From the NCBI GenBank assembly GCA_022578965.1, contig MU401077.1, positions 1 to 10,644 of the forward strand: a DNA stretch of 10,644 nucleotides, given 5' to 3'. This document shows positions 1 through 8,489 of this stretch, in pieces. Position 1 is the stretch's first letter. Each line of letters begins with the position of its first letter. The stretch comes from Xylaria sp. FL1777 (lineage: Eukaryota; Ascomycota; Sordariomycetes; Xylariales; Xylariaceae). The notes beneath the pieces are model-generated. The model was not told the DNA's origin. It made no database searches and was given only the letters and a program-made list of their open reading frames with translations. The position numbers and the translations under genes were made by a program.

Positions 1-1686
1 ACTTTAATTGTTTATATAGCAAATATATTTTTTTATAATTTGTTTTAATAATTATAAAGCTTTTAAATAATATTTATATGTTTATTTATTTTAACCTATA
101 TAAATAAAATATTTAAATTTGTTTAATGTAGAACTTTTGTTTTAACTTAAAACAGCAATTTTATACTTTTGCTTTAAAAACATATTTTTTAAATTGCTTT
201 GTTATTTTTTGTTGTTTTAAACTTTTATAACTTGTACTTTTTTTTTAAATTAAAAAATCTTTCTTTTTTTATAGCTTTTTTTTCTGTTTTTTTTTTTAAA
301 TTAACATTATTTTTAATAGTGTTTTTTTTTTTATAGTTATAATATTTAACTTTAAATATATCTTAAGATTATTATTTCTAGATTTTATTAATTTGTTTAA
401 ACCTTTATTTAATATTCTTTTAAGTATTTTTTTTTTTGTTTTTTTTAGTTTTTTTAATTTTAAAGTACTAGTTAAATAATTATTAATTAATTATAATAGC
501 TATATTAATATATATATTAATTTTTACTAGTTTATTTATTTTATATAGTTTATTTTAAACTTAAGTTTTAAGTTTACTATAAAATAAATAAAACAGTATA
601 AATTTAAGCAATTTTAAAATTGCTATTAATTATTTAAATTTTATAGCATAATTTATTATTGCTTTTATTTGTTTTAAGCAATAAAGTGCTTTTTTTGCAT
701 GTTTTGCTTTTTAAGTATTTTTAAATAGTGCTTTTATTTAATTTTTAAACTTAACATAATTTTTAAAAATTTTTTTTGTTTTTAGCTTAAGGTTAATTAA
801 CTTATTAGCTTTTAAAAAATCCTTTAAAATAAGTTAAAACTATTTTAGTACTTTTTTTAATAAAAATTATAAAATAGTTATTATTTTTTGGTTTTTTTTT
901 ATAATAATAATAAAGTGCTATTTTAAATAAAGTTTAGCGTAAATTAAAAAAGCTTTTATATTTATAAATTTATTATAAAGCTTTAAAACAATAAATTTAA
1001 AACTTTTAATGTTTAACATTTTTAATATTATAAATAATTTTAATAATAAAAGCAGTAATAGTAATAAAAAGTTAAGTTTTTTATTTTAAATTATTATTTT
1101 AAATATAACAATAATAAAAGTAAGCATTAAGTTTACTAATAGTAATATTAATATTAATTATAACATAATTATTTATTTAAAACCTTAATTTATTGTTATA
1201 ATAATAGTTATTATTGCTGCTTTAATTATTATAGCTAATATTTATGCTAATTTAAAAGTTATAATATTTAATATTTAAGCTATTTTTTAAGTTAAAGCAA
1301 CTAGTTTACTTTATAGTACTAATATTAACATTAGTTCTTTTTTATTACTACTGCTTAACTTTTTTTTTTTTGCTATTGCTTTTTTTTTAATAAAAATAGC
1401 TAATAAAAGTACTAAGGTTTATTGTTTTAGTATATTACTAGTTTTAAAAATTTTTAAAATTTTTAAACTTAATTTTTAACTTTTTGTTTTTAATAATATA
1501 ACTTAGATTTAGTTTATTAATTATTAAATAAGGTTTATTTACATAATATTGTTTAACATTTTTGTTTTTTAAATATTTCTTTAGTATACTTTTAAAAGTT
1601 TATTTTATAAATTGTTTATTATTTAACTTTTTATATTAATATTTGTTTTTATATATTAAGTTCTACTAATTAAAAAGCTATTAAAG
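1..1686 (-). pseudogene. Degenerate gag of left element
   Basis: Internal region of the left element between its 5' LTR and the window edge. No frame is open and stops are dense. It is identified by collinearity with the right copy, where a CCHC zinc knuckle is visible. The equivalent here is at 304-344, read on the minus strand. Its first Cys codon has become TAT, its last is still TGT, and the His codon is kept. One base is missing from the homopolymer in the middle (eleven versus twelve bases), which also shifts the frame. Gag would be the structural nucleocapsid protein of the retroelement particle. Outside the knuckle I cannot match gag domains. The plus strand is conspicuously T-rich here, as expected for an A-rich coding strand on minus. 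Confidence 0.6.
1677..1683 (-). other. Possible primer-binding site remnant, left element
   Basis: Three bases inside the LTR end, the minus strand reads TAATAGC, which would be a RIP-altered TGGTAGC. TGG beginning just after the LTR is the usual start of a tRNA-complementary primer-binding site, and initiator-Met tRNA sites start TGGTA. Only seven positions fit and two require mutation, so this is tentative. Confidence 0.25.
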
Positions 1687-2180
1687 TATAATAAACTTAT
1701 TATATATTAATATAACAGGTTTGCTTTTAAAGTTTTAATTTGTAAGTAATAATAGGATTTTTAACAGTAGTTTATTAAGAAAGTTTTCGGGGTACTTTTA
1801 TTATTATACATTAATAAAAGTCTTAAAAGATTAAAAGTAATAAGTGTATTAGTGCTTAGCAATTATAAGAAATTAATAGCTAAAAAATTAGAACTAAATA
1901 AATAATTAAATATAAAAAGTGCATAATTATATAAACAAAAAAAAGGTAAAAAAAGTAATAACTTTTTTTAAATTATTGCAAGTTTAATAAGCACTAAATT
2001 ATTATAAGCTTAGTAAGCCTTAAATTACTGTAAGCTTAGTAAGCCTTAAATTACTATAAGCTTAATAAGCTAAGTAAGTTATTATGTAACTTTAGCTCTA
2101 ATTAACAAAAAAAGAGGTGCAAGGTATATATAAAGGCATTAAGCTGCTTTACAAGCCACTTTTGTGCTAATTTCGTAACA
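1687..2180 (-). repeat. 5' LTR of left element (494 bp)
   Basis: Read on the minus strand, the LTR starts TGTTACGAAAT at 2180. It ends at 1687 in a RIP-altered form of TATTACA, the end seen in the copy at 6201. Both ends are set by where homology between copies stops. The 494-bp length equals that of the LTR at 5708-6201, with no net indel. This copy is less mutated in its U3-like part. It keeps a CGGGG block near 1788-1792 and CpA-containing words around 2110-2180 that are TpA in the other 494-bp copy. It contains four 26-bp tandem units (1973-2076). A TATATATA stretch at about 2125-2132 could be a core promoter element, but nothing confirms that. Confidence 0.88.
1973..2076. repeat. 26-bp tandem repeat, four units, in left LTR
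   Basis: Four head-to-tail units of 26 bp (1973-1998, 1999-2024, 2025-2050, 2051-2076) share the core TAAGCTTAGTAAGCCTTAAA with small changes. The first and last units are the most divergent. The same array is present in inverted orientation at 5812-5915. It lies in the U3-like half of the LTR, where repeats often act as enhancer-type elements in other LTR families. That role is not shown here. Confidence 0.85.
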
Positions 2181-2480
2181 ATAACTTCTATATAAACAAA
2201 TTAAAAAAAAAAAGTCGAAAAAATACTTTTGTACAAAAATCGTTATAATAATTATATAATAAATAAAAAAGCAACAAGCAAATATATTTAATTTTAAAAA
2301 AAACACTAAAAACTATAAAACATTGCAAATTTTATATTTTTTTTTATATAACTATTCTTTAAGCTATATATAAATGCTTAACATTTTTTTTTACTTTTTT
2401 TATTAAACTACTATGCAACATTTAACTCTTTTTTATTTATTTAAATATAATAATTATAATAAGTATTATGCAATTACTAA

Positions 2481-2497
2481 ACGTATATAATATACGT
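2481..2497. repeat. Small palindrome, 7-bp arms
   Basis: ACGTATA and its exact complement TATACGT flank a 3-base centre (TAA). It keeps two CpG sites, which is unusual in this block. No function is known. Confidence 0.6.
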
Positions 2498-2945
2498 ATT
2501 ACTTTAAAATTTTATTACTTGTTAGCAACCTTAAAATAAAAAGCTTTTGTAGTTTATATAAGCATTTTAGCTGCATAAAGCAACTATAGTACTGCGCAAC
2601 TAAATAAATACTGCATAAAAGTAGCCTTTATAACAAATTATTTAAGCTATAATAAAAGCAATTAAAGCACTATGCAAAATCTAAACCTTAATATTAACTA
2701 AAGGCATTAACATAACTTAAAACTTATTACTTTTTGTATAATAAACAATTATTAGCAAACTACTTAAATAATAAGCTATACAAAAAAAAAACAAATATAT
2801 ATATTTATATATAGCAACTAAAAAAACAGTTAATTGCTAAAATTACTAATTAGTAGTTATATAACGTTATAACTATTGTTTTAGCTTATAACGCAAAGCT
2901 AACAACTATTAATGTTATACTATAATAAAGCAGCTATTATATAAG

Positions 2946-2979
2946 TATATATATATATATATATATAAGTATATATATA
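2946..2979. repeat. TA dinucleotide microsatellite
   Basis: Eleven consecutive TA units (2946-2967), a short AAG interruption, then about four more units. A further short run lies at 3009-3018. Simple slippage sequence. Confidence 0.9.
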
Positions 2980-3106
2980 AAGATAACTAAGTGTAAAGCT
3001 GTTATAAGTATATATATATGCGTATAAAATAGTTAATAGTAAAATAAGCAGCTATATAAAGTAAAAGATCTAAAAATATAAAAGTAACAAAGGGTATTGC
3101 AAAATT

Positions 3107-3132
3107 TGGGCTTTTTTTATAAACGAAGCCCA
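3107..3132. repeat. GC-containing hairpin, 7-bp stem
   Basis: TGGGCTT at 3107-3113 pairs exactly with AAGCCCA at 3126-3132 across a 12-base AT-rich loop. With four G/C pairs it is one of the most GC-rich short stretches in the window. Function unknown. Confidence 0.6.
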
Positions 3133-3369
3133 GCTTTTATACTTTAGTATATTACTAAACTTATTGCTATACAAAAAAAAAACCTTTAATTAACCTTAGT
3201 ATAAATTGCTTACTGTTAATACTTTACTTTATATTATTAGCTAATATTAGTTAGTTATATAATAATAAAAATAAAGAACCTTAATTATGCTAGCAATAAT
3301 TAAACCGCACAAAGGTTTAAATGCTTTACTTAAAAAGCAACTACTTTTAAACCTAGGCTTTGTATAACT

Positions 3370-5043
3370 ATAGAGTTTAAAAAAAGCAAACATATAAGCA
3401 ACCCTTTTTTTGTAAAAACTAAAGTATTAAATGTTTAACTCTTTATAAAATCATTCTTTTTTATTTTTTTTAAATAGCATTATATAAAAAGAATTATAAC
3501 TAAAAAAAAAATAGCTAATATTAAAATAACTAGTTATTAGTTATAACTTTTATATATAGTACGTATAATAAGTTTTGCATAAAAACTACTTTGTGCAAAA
3601 GCTATCGTATAAACTAAAGTAATCTTAATGTTAGCTTAGCTTGTACGCTAGCAAAGTTCTTACACATAAAAAAAAACCTTTGCTTTATATAAACCTTTTT
3701 TTCTTTTAAACATATAAAATATAAACAGCTTATAATACAAAGATTATTATACTTTATTTTAGCACATATATGTTAAACGTACAATTGTATAAAGCCTATT
3801 TAACAAAAAGTATACTTTTTTAAAATTATAAAACATAGTTAAATTTATTATAAAAAAGTGCAATATTTATAATAAAGCTAAAGTAGCTTAATATAAGCTT
3901 TATAAACTACTATAACTTATATAAATACTTAAACAAATATAGCATACTATTGCTTAAGATTTTATTATAGCATTACTTTTATTAATTAATTTAGTTATAA
4001 AAGTACAATATAATAAAATATAAGTTATTATTAATAGATTTATTAAATATGCTTACTTTTTACTGTTTAAAGAAAATATAACAGCTAAATAACTTATATA
4101 TGCTTTTATACGCTAATATTTAAATAAGCATAAGCTACTAAAAAAGATTGTTTTAAACTAAAATAAATTGTTTATTTTTAAGTTTAAAACTAGCTTTTTT
4201 AAACTTATTAGTATTAAACTAAAGTTTTTAACTACTTATTATTTATAAATAAATAAACAAATAAAAAAACTAAATTAAATACTAAAACAATATTTATAAA
4301 GTTATATTAACTATTAATAAAACAATTAAGTAAAACTATTACTAATAATATAAATCTTATATAATATATTAATAAACAAAAATATAAACATATTTTTGCA
4401 TAAAGCTATTTATAAATAGTAAGCAATTATTAAAAAATAAAAAAAAACATTAATAAAAGCACTTGTTATTTTAACTATAGTACTTTAAACAAAAACTATT
4501 ATAACAAAAATCAAAATACTATAAGCTAAACTATAATTATGCCTTTAATTTTTATAATAATAAATATTAGTATATTATAACAAAAAATAAACTAAAAAAT
4601 TAACCTTTAAAAAAAAAACAAAGTTTATTTATTATAACAAAAATAAAATGCAAACATTAATATTTTTTAAATTAAAACAAAACAACTAAGCAATAAATTA
4701 AAATTTAAAAAACTTAGCTCTTTTAAAATTAAAAAAGTTATTTTATTTACTAACTATAAACTATTATTACTAAAAAATATGCAAATTTAATTTATTTTTT
4801 ATATTTTTTTACTAAAACTAGCACTTATTAAAATATTTATTAAAACATAACTAGAAATAAAAATAAATTAAAACGTTTATAAAGTTAAAAGTATACTAAA
4901 TTCTTGTTAAAATAACAGTAATTTAAAGTATTTTATTAAATAAAAAAAATATTTATATGCTAATAATACTTAAAAACTTAAAAAACATTTAGAAACTATT
5001 AAAGTAATTATAAATTAGTTTTATTATTAATATTTTAACTGCT
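3370..5043 (+). pseudogene. Ty3/gypsy pol remnant: RNase H end and integrase
   Basis: One frame (codons starting at positions 1 mod 3) carries recognisable pol sequence across about 1.7 kb with many in-frame stops. The end of RNase H is suggested by KTKVLN near 3415-3435 and a Lys/Ala-Asn stretch near 3515 (moderate). The integrase is clear. The zinc finger has a His at 3763-3765, Cys at 3859-3861 and a second Cys now TAT at 3868-3870, followed by NKAKVA. DFI at 3958 holds the first catalytic Asp, still intact. RFIKYAYF is at 4036-4059 and TAK near 4081. The second Asp is Asn at 4156-4158. The T-D-G-Q-T-E-R region near 4249-4269 reads INKQIKK, so the catalytic Glu is Lys. SYINY follows at 4300-4314. 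A GPY/F-like segment lies at about 4705-4800. The domain normally inserts retroelement cDNA; this copy is dead. Confidence 0.92.
4870..5030 (+). other. Possible chromodomain remnant at integrase C-terminus
   Basis: Still in the integrase frame, a segment ending KNLKNI-stop-KLLK (about 4971-5005) resembles the tail of the chromodomain that many fungal Ty3/gypsy integrases carry (consensus ENLKNAxELL). It is preceded by residues compatible with the Val/Ile-Leu core. The aromatic cage residues and the WEP motif are not recoverable, and some mismatches are not C-to-T or G-to-A changes. A chromodomain would target insertion to modified histones. Confidence 0.3.
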
Positions 5044-5466
5044 TAAAACTAAAAAAAAAAAGTCAACCTTAAAAGAAATGCTTAAAAAATTTTAATTAAA
5101 CTTAAATAAAGCAGCTTGCGTTGCTTTAGCTTGCTTTTTTTATTATTTTTGCTTTTTTGCTAGCGCTTTTTGTTTTTTTTTAATGCGCTTTATTTTGTTT
5201 AGTTTATTTAAGAACTAAAGCTTTTGCTAAACTATTTTAATACTTTTTGCTTTTAAAAAACATTTTTATATGTAAAGCTAAGTTAACTTGCTTAAAATAA
5301 AGTTAAAGCTATTTTAAGCTTGTTTTAATTTTTTTTGAACTAAAAGTAGCTATTGCTTTACTTGCTTTTTTTTTTTTTTAAAACAATAATATTTAAAAAC
5401 TATATTATTAATTAAATTAATTAAAACTTTTAATTTATTACAGAAATAACTAATATATACGCATTT

Positions 5467-5496
5467 AAAATAACAAAATATATTATTTGTTATTTT
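5467..5496. repeat. Perfect 11-bp hairpin, 8-base loop
   Basis: AAAATAACAAA at 5467-5477 is the exact reverse complement of TTTGTTATTTT at 5486-5496. It is AT-only apart from one G/C pair. It lies in the 3' non-coding part of the gypsy element. Confidence 0.7.
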
Positions 5497-5563
5497 GCAC
5501 GTTAATAATTAATTAAAGCAGCAAAAATAAAGCATAACTTTATAGCTAGTAAAATTAATAAAA

Positions 5564-5587
5564 AAAGCAAAAACAAGTTTTTGCTTT
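5564..5587. repeat. Perfect 11-bp hairpin, 2-base loop
   Basis: AAAGCAAAAAC at 5564-5574 pairs exactly with GTTTTTGCTTT at 5577-5587. A 3' end-processing role is possible given its position upstream of the 3' LTR, but this is inference. Confidence 0.7.
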
Positions 5588-5691
5588 GTTTTAAATAAAC
5601 AGTTAGTTTTTTTAATGCGTTTTAATATTATAACATACAAAAAAAAAAAGAAAAAAGAATATTTACGGAAAATTGTTAAAACAATAATTTT

Positions 5692-5707
5692 AAAAAAAAA
5701 GAAATAA
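5692..5707 (+). other. Candidate polypurine tract
   Basis: Nine A, then GAAATAA, immediately before the LTR start at 5708: purines except for one T. A purine tract directly upstream of the 3' LTR primes plus-strand DNA synthesis in LTR elements. Its position supports reading 5708-6201 as a 3' LTR. Caution is needed because A-runs are common in this window. Confidence 0.5.
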
Positions 5708-6201
5708 TATTATAAAATTAGCACAAAAGTAGCTTTTAAAGCAGCTTAATGCTTTTATATATACTTTATACTTTTTTTTTTGCTAACTAAAGCTAAAGTT
5801 ACATAATAACTTATTTAGCTTACTAAGCTTATAGTAATTTAAGGCTTATTAAACTTATAATAATTTAAAGCTTACTAAGCTTATAATAATTTAGTGCTTA
5901 CTAAACTTATAATAATTTAAAAAAAATTATTACTTTTTTTACTTTTTTTTTGTTTATATAATTATATACTTTTTATATTTAATTACTTACTTAGTTTTAG
6001 TTCTTTAGCTATTAATTTTTTATAACTGCTAAGCACTAATATATTTATTACTTTTAATCCTTTAAGACTTTTATTAATGCATAGTAATAAAAATACCCCG
6101 AAAACTTTCTTAACGAACTACTATTAAAGATCTTATTATTATTTATAAATTAAGACCTTAAAAGTAAACCCGTTATATTAGTATATAATAAGTCTATTAC
6201 A
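5708..6201 (+). repeat. 3' LTR of central gypsy element (494 bp)
   Basis: Collinear, in inverted orientation, with the left LTR over its full 494 bp (position p here corresponds to 7888-p). The start TATTATAAAAT is the RIP-altered form of TGTTACGAAAT. The end reads TATTACA at 6201, after which homology with both other copies stops and copia sequence begins. It keeps CCCCG at 6096-6100, which reads CTTTA in the right LTR. It contains the four-unit 26-bp array. Bases flanking the LTR (AATAA before, TTTAC after) do not match each other. That is expected for a 3' LTR with internal sequence on its left and argues against a simple solo LTR. Confidence 0.85.
5812..5915. repeat. 26-bp tandem repeat, four units, in central LTR
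   Basis: Inverted equivalent of the array at 1973-2076. Units have the core TTACTAAGCTTATAATAATT. Internal CC and G positions kept in the left copy are changed to T/A in several units here, so this copy is more mutated. Confidence 0.85.
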
Positions 6202-8247
6202 TTTACTTTTTTAACTACTTTATTATTACTTGTTTAAACTATTAAAAGCTTTTAAAATTAAGAAAATTATTAATAACATTTATAACTGCAAGTTTAAGTT
6301 TAATAGTACTTTTAATGCTTTTATATTAATGCTTTAGCTATATAAACTTTTAAAACTATTATAAAGTAGCCTTAAAAAAAAGCATTTAAATTATTAATAA
6401 TTATAATAACATAATATGCAAATTATGTATACTAGCTAAAAAAACTACTAAAAATAATTATATTATAGTTTTATAAGCTTTATAAAAAAACGTTTGCTAA
6501 TATGCTAACTTAAGTAGCTTAATTATATTAGCAATTTTTATAAATAAGTTATATTATTTATTAGTAGTAAATAATATAACTTAATTTTTAAAAGTATACT
6601 TGCTAAAACAAAAGTTTAATGCTAAATATTTTATTTAATTAAATATTAAATAAGTTAAAACATAAACTAATATAAAAATTTAATTTTATAGAACTAATAA
6701 TAATAAAAAATTTAAAAACTAAATAATTATTAGTTTTTTTATATAAAAAGGCGTTTAACTTAAATTTTTAGCATTTTATTAATATAAATAAGTTAGTTTA
6801 ATAAAAAAATTGCATTAAACGCTTTAAAAAATAATTAAAGCTATTTTTTTAAATTTTAAGCTTTTATTAAAACTTTAAAGTAAGATTTTATAAGTTATAA
6901 CTTAAATTTAAGCATGTATACTAAATATAGTATTAAATAGCTTGTTTTCTTTTAAGGCCTAAACTAAAAAAAAGCTAAACAAAAGGTTTTAAAAACGCTT
7001 AAGCAAATAAGTTTATAAGTTAATACTAAAGAAAATAAAGCTTAAAAAGCTAAAAAATCGCATTAAAATCTTGATTATAATTAAATATAATGCTAATAAT
7101 ATTTACTGTTTTTAAAACATTATAACAAATATTATTAAAAAAGCAAAAAAGATTTTTTGTAATAAAAACGTTATTTTAAGCTTAAAAAATTATATTTTAC
7201 TAGTTTTTAGCTTTAATTTTTTTGCTTTTTTTTGCGCTAAAATAGTGCTATAGCACTTTTAACTAATTAAGCATTTATTAATATTTGCAAATTAACTATT
7301 ATTTTTAAAACAACTTGCTAACTAAATTAAAACAGAAAATTTACTAAAACAATAATTTAATTAATAACTATAACTACTAAAAAACAAATTACTAAATAAA
7401 TTGTACTTTTAAAAATAACCTATTAATAAACAAGCTTATTTAGTATAACTTATTAAAAAAATATGCTTTATAAAAGCACTTAAAAATAATAAAGCTAAAA
7501 AATAAACTGCTAACTTTTTATAACTAAAAACTATATTATAAAAGTAAACTTTTTTAAAAAGTATTATTTAATAAATATAAAAGTTAAAACTATAAACTAA
7601 TATATTTGTACTTTTATAATAATTATTAAACTTTATAAAAGTTAAAAACTTAAATATTATAGCATATTATAATATAGCAATAAAGAACGTTATTATTTAT
7701 AGTTTTATAAAAAAACTAAGAATATACTTAAAAGCTTTATAATTATTTAAACAAAAATATTAGTTAAAAGCTATAAAAAAAAAAATGCAGTTTTTAATTA
7801 ATAATAAAACTTAAAACATTATAAATAATAATTTAAGTTTTTATGTCTTTATTAGCAAATAAGTTTATAAGCTTAAGTTAAGCTTTAAAAATATTATTAT
7901 ATAATATAAAGCTTGCTAAGTTATTTAAAGATTTAAACAAAAATATAGCATTAATTATACTAAAATGTTTACTTTAATAGTTTATTAAAAAATATATAAA
8001 ACGTTTTTTGCATTAATAATAATTTATAACTAGAAATTTAATTATTTAAACGTTAAAACTGCTTTTTTATATAGTAAAATTAATAAAAATATATATATAT
8101 AATTTCTTTTTAGCTATAAAAAAGCTAAAAAGATCTATAAACTACAAAAAGCACTATATAGCTTAAAGCAGTTCTTTAAAATTTAATATAATATATTATT
8201 GCAATTTTTTTTAAACTTTAAATAAACTTGTTTTAAAACAAACAAAG
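6202..8247 (+). mobile_element. Ty1/copia element, internal fragment
   Basis: Contains only pol sequence, beginning just upstream of the GAG-pre-integrase zinc finger and ending inside reverse transcriptase. Both ends are abrupt and coincide exactly with LTR boundaries of the gypsy-family elements (6201 and 8248). It is therefore the disrupted target of both insertions and probably the oldest layer. Neither its LTRs nor its gag are visible in the window. Confidence 0.88.
6202..8247 (+). pseudogene. Ty1/copia pol remnant: integrase and reverse transcriptase start
   Basis: A single frame (codons at positions 0 mod 3) carries copia pol from about 6300 to 8247. I detected no frameshift, though the stretch 7120-7900 aligns poorly. 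The integrase zinc finger has both His codons changed to TAT (6324, 6339), while Cys-X2-Cys is intact (6417-6419, 6426-6428) and followed by AKKTTK. The integrase core reads YYLLVVNN at 6552-6575, with the Asp-Asp pair now Asn-Asn. RTNNNKKF at 6690-6713 stands for RTDNGGEF. KKLH at 6804-6815 marks the catalytic Glu, now Lys. Reverse transcriptase begins near YKACWV (7905), then NVKTAFLY at 8049-8072 (catalytic Asp now Asn), INKNIYI, and KALYSLKQ at 8148-8171. The YxDD motif would lie beyond 8247, where the right element interrupts. It encoded the polyprotein that copies and inserts the element and cannot work now. Confidence 0.93.
7244..7257. repeat. 14-bp perfect palindrome
   Basis: AGTGCTATAGCACT is its own reverse complement. 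It lies between the integrase and reverse transcriptase parts of the copia fragment. No function is known; it may be chance. Confidence 0.6.
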
Positions 8248-8368
8248 TGTTACGAAATGGGCTAACTAGGCTAATTAAAAGGCTAAGTGTAAAGAAAACA
8301 TACATAAAAGGAGTTTTATTTGTTAAAAGAATATATATTTAAACTACTATGAGGGTTTAATGCATAAA

Positions 8369-8399
8369 CTTAATAAACTTAAGCGTTAAGTTTATTAAG
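8369..8399. repeat. Perfect 14-bp hairpin in right LTR
   Basis: CTTAATAAACTTAA at 8369-8382 is the exact reverse complement of TTAAGTTTATTAAG at 8386-8399, with the three-base loop GCG. It overlaps the first 38-bp repeat unit. It could form a cruciform or an RNA stem if transcribed from the LTR. Confidence 0.8.
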
Positions 8400-8474
8400 C
8401 TTTAGATTTAACAAATTTAAGCGTTAAGTTTATTAAGCTTTAGATTTAAAATAATATAGCGTTAAGTTTATTAA
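8381..8474. repeat. 38-bp tandem repeat, two and a half units, in right LTR
   Basis: Units 8381-8418 and 8419-8456 begin AAGCGTTAAGTTTATTAAGC, and a partial third copy follows at 8457-8474. CpG at the GCG is kept in all three. The array sits where the other LTRs have the 26-bp array and resembles it only in short AT-rich words. Confidence 0.85.
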
Positions 8475-8489
8475 AAAAAGCAACATTTA

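Larger units (their letters stand above)
1..1960. repeat. Left arm of long inverted repeat
   Basis: Reverse-complement match to about 8490-10449, with base 1 pairing with base 10449. The arm covers gag and the R/U5-like part of the LTR. Beyond about 1960 the two LTRs diverge, except for their extreme tip (TGTTACGAAAT). The arm continues past the left edge. It arises from two copies of one retroelement in opposite orientation, not from a DNA transposon: the inner ends are LTR starts. Confidence 0.9.
1..2180 (-). mobile_element. Left Ty3/gypsy-type LTR element, 5' half, truncated by window edge
   Basis: This is the 5' LTR (1687-2180) followed on the minus strand by about 1.7 kb of internal sequence that continues past position 1. 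It is the reverse complement of the right element: base 1 pairs with base 10449, and the match runs through the LTR to about 1960/8490. Differences are almost all C/T or G/A transitions, with a few 1-bp length changes in homopolymers. The gypsy assignment is indirect. The same LTR family ends a gypsy integrase-bearing element at 5708-6201, and the right copy has a CCHC gag knuckle. The LTR start directly abuts unrelated sequence at 2181, so that is the insertion junction. The 3' LTR and the other flank lie outside the window, so a target-site duplication cannot be tested. Confidence 0.85.
2181..3330. other. Unassigned AT-rich segment between left LTR and gypsy pol
   Basis: About 1.15 kb with no ORF of note and no protein family I recognise in the three plus frames read in full; the minus strand was only partly read. 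By position, if it belongs to the gypsy element downstream, it should hold reverse transcriptase and the start of RNase H. I cannot find the expected RT motifs (LxxGFI, PFGL, YxDD) even allowing for C-to-T and G-to-A changes. It holds a TA microsatellite (2946-2979), a palindrome at 2481-2497 and a GC-containing hairpin at 3107-3132. It keeps more CpA words than the neighbouring pol sequence. It may be a divergent or rearranged part of the element, or older sequence. Confidence 0.5.
5044..5691 (+). other. 3' non-coding region of central gypsy element
   Basis: About 650 bp between the last integrase-like residues and the purine tract. No plus-strand protein match was seen. Positions 5100-5400 switch abruptly from A-rich to T-rich, and read on the minus strand they are Lys/Ala/Ser-rich in more than one frame. 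Two perfect 11-bp hairpins lie at 5467-5496 and 5564-5587. The region may be an untranslated tail, or may contain an inserted fragment in the opposite orientation. Confidence 0.5.
2181..6201 (+). mobile_element. Central Ty3/gypsy-type element, 3' half
   Basis: Plus-strand order is RNase H end, integrase, 3' non-coding region, purine tract, LTR, which is the 3' half of a Ty3/gypsy element. The LTR at 5708-6201 belongs to the same family as the 5' LTRs of the outer elements. The protein match starts near 3370; the extension back to 2181 is by position only. The element ends at 6201, where copia sequence begins, so it probably inserted into the copia element. Its 5' half is missing, either lost or lying beyond the left element that abuts it at 2180. 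Confidence 0.7.

Noticed and set aside
1973..2076. CRISPR-like array
   Set aside because: The 26-bp units are directly adjacent with no spacers, and the same array sits in a second LTR copy.
3106..3170. Gag zinc knuckle near the GFFYKRSPAF reading
   Set aside because: The CX2CX4HX4C columns cannot be reached by C-to-T or G-to-A changes from the observed codons.
3340..3480. Reverse transcriptase N-terminus (LGFV followed by LFF) in a second frame
   Set aside because: It lies only about 0.5 kb before the integrase zinc finger and out of the integrase frame. The in-frame reading fits the end of RNase H better.
5100..5660. A definite pogo/Fot1 transposase C-terminus on minus
   Set aside because: Only a loose Phe/Val-Leu pattern and Lys-rich composition. 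No DDE motif and no consistent frame, so it is kept as a finding only.
5708..6201. Solo LTR
   Set aside because: The flanking 5-bp sequences do not match, and gypsy integrase plus a purine tract lie directly upstream, so a 3' LTR fits better.
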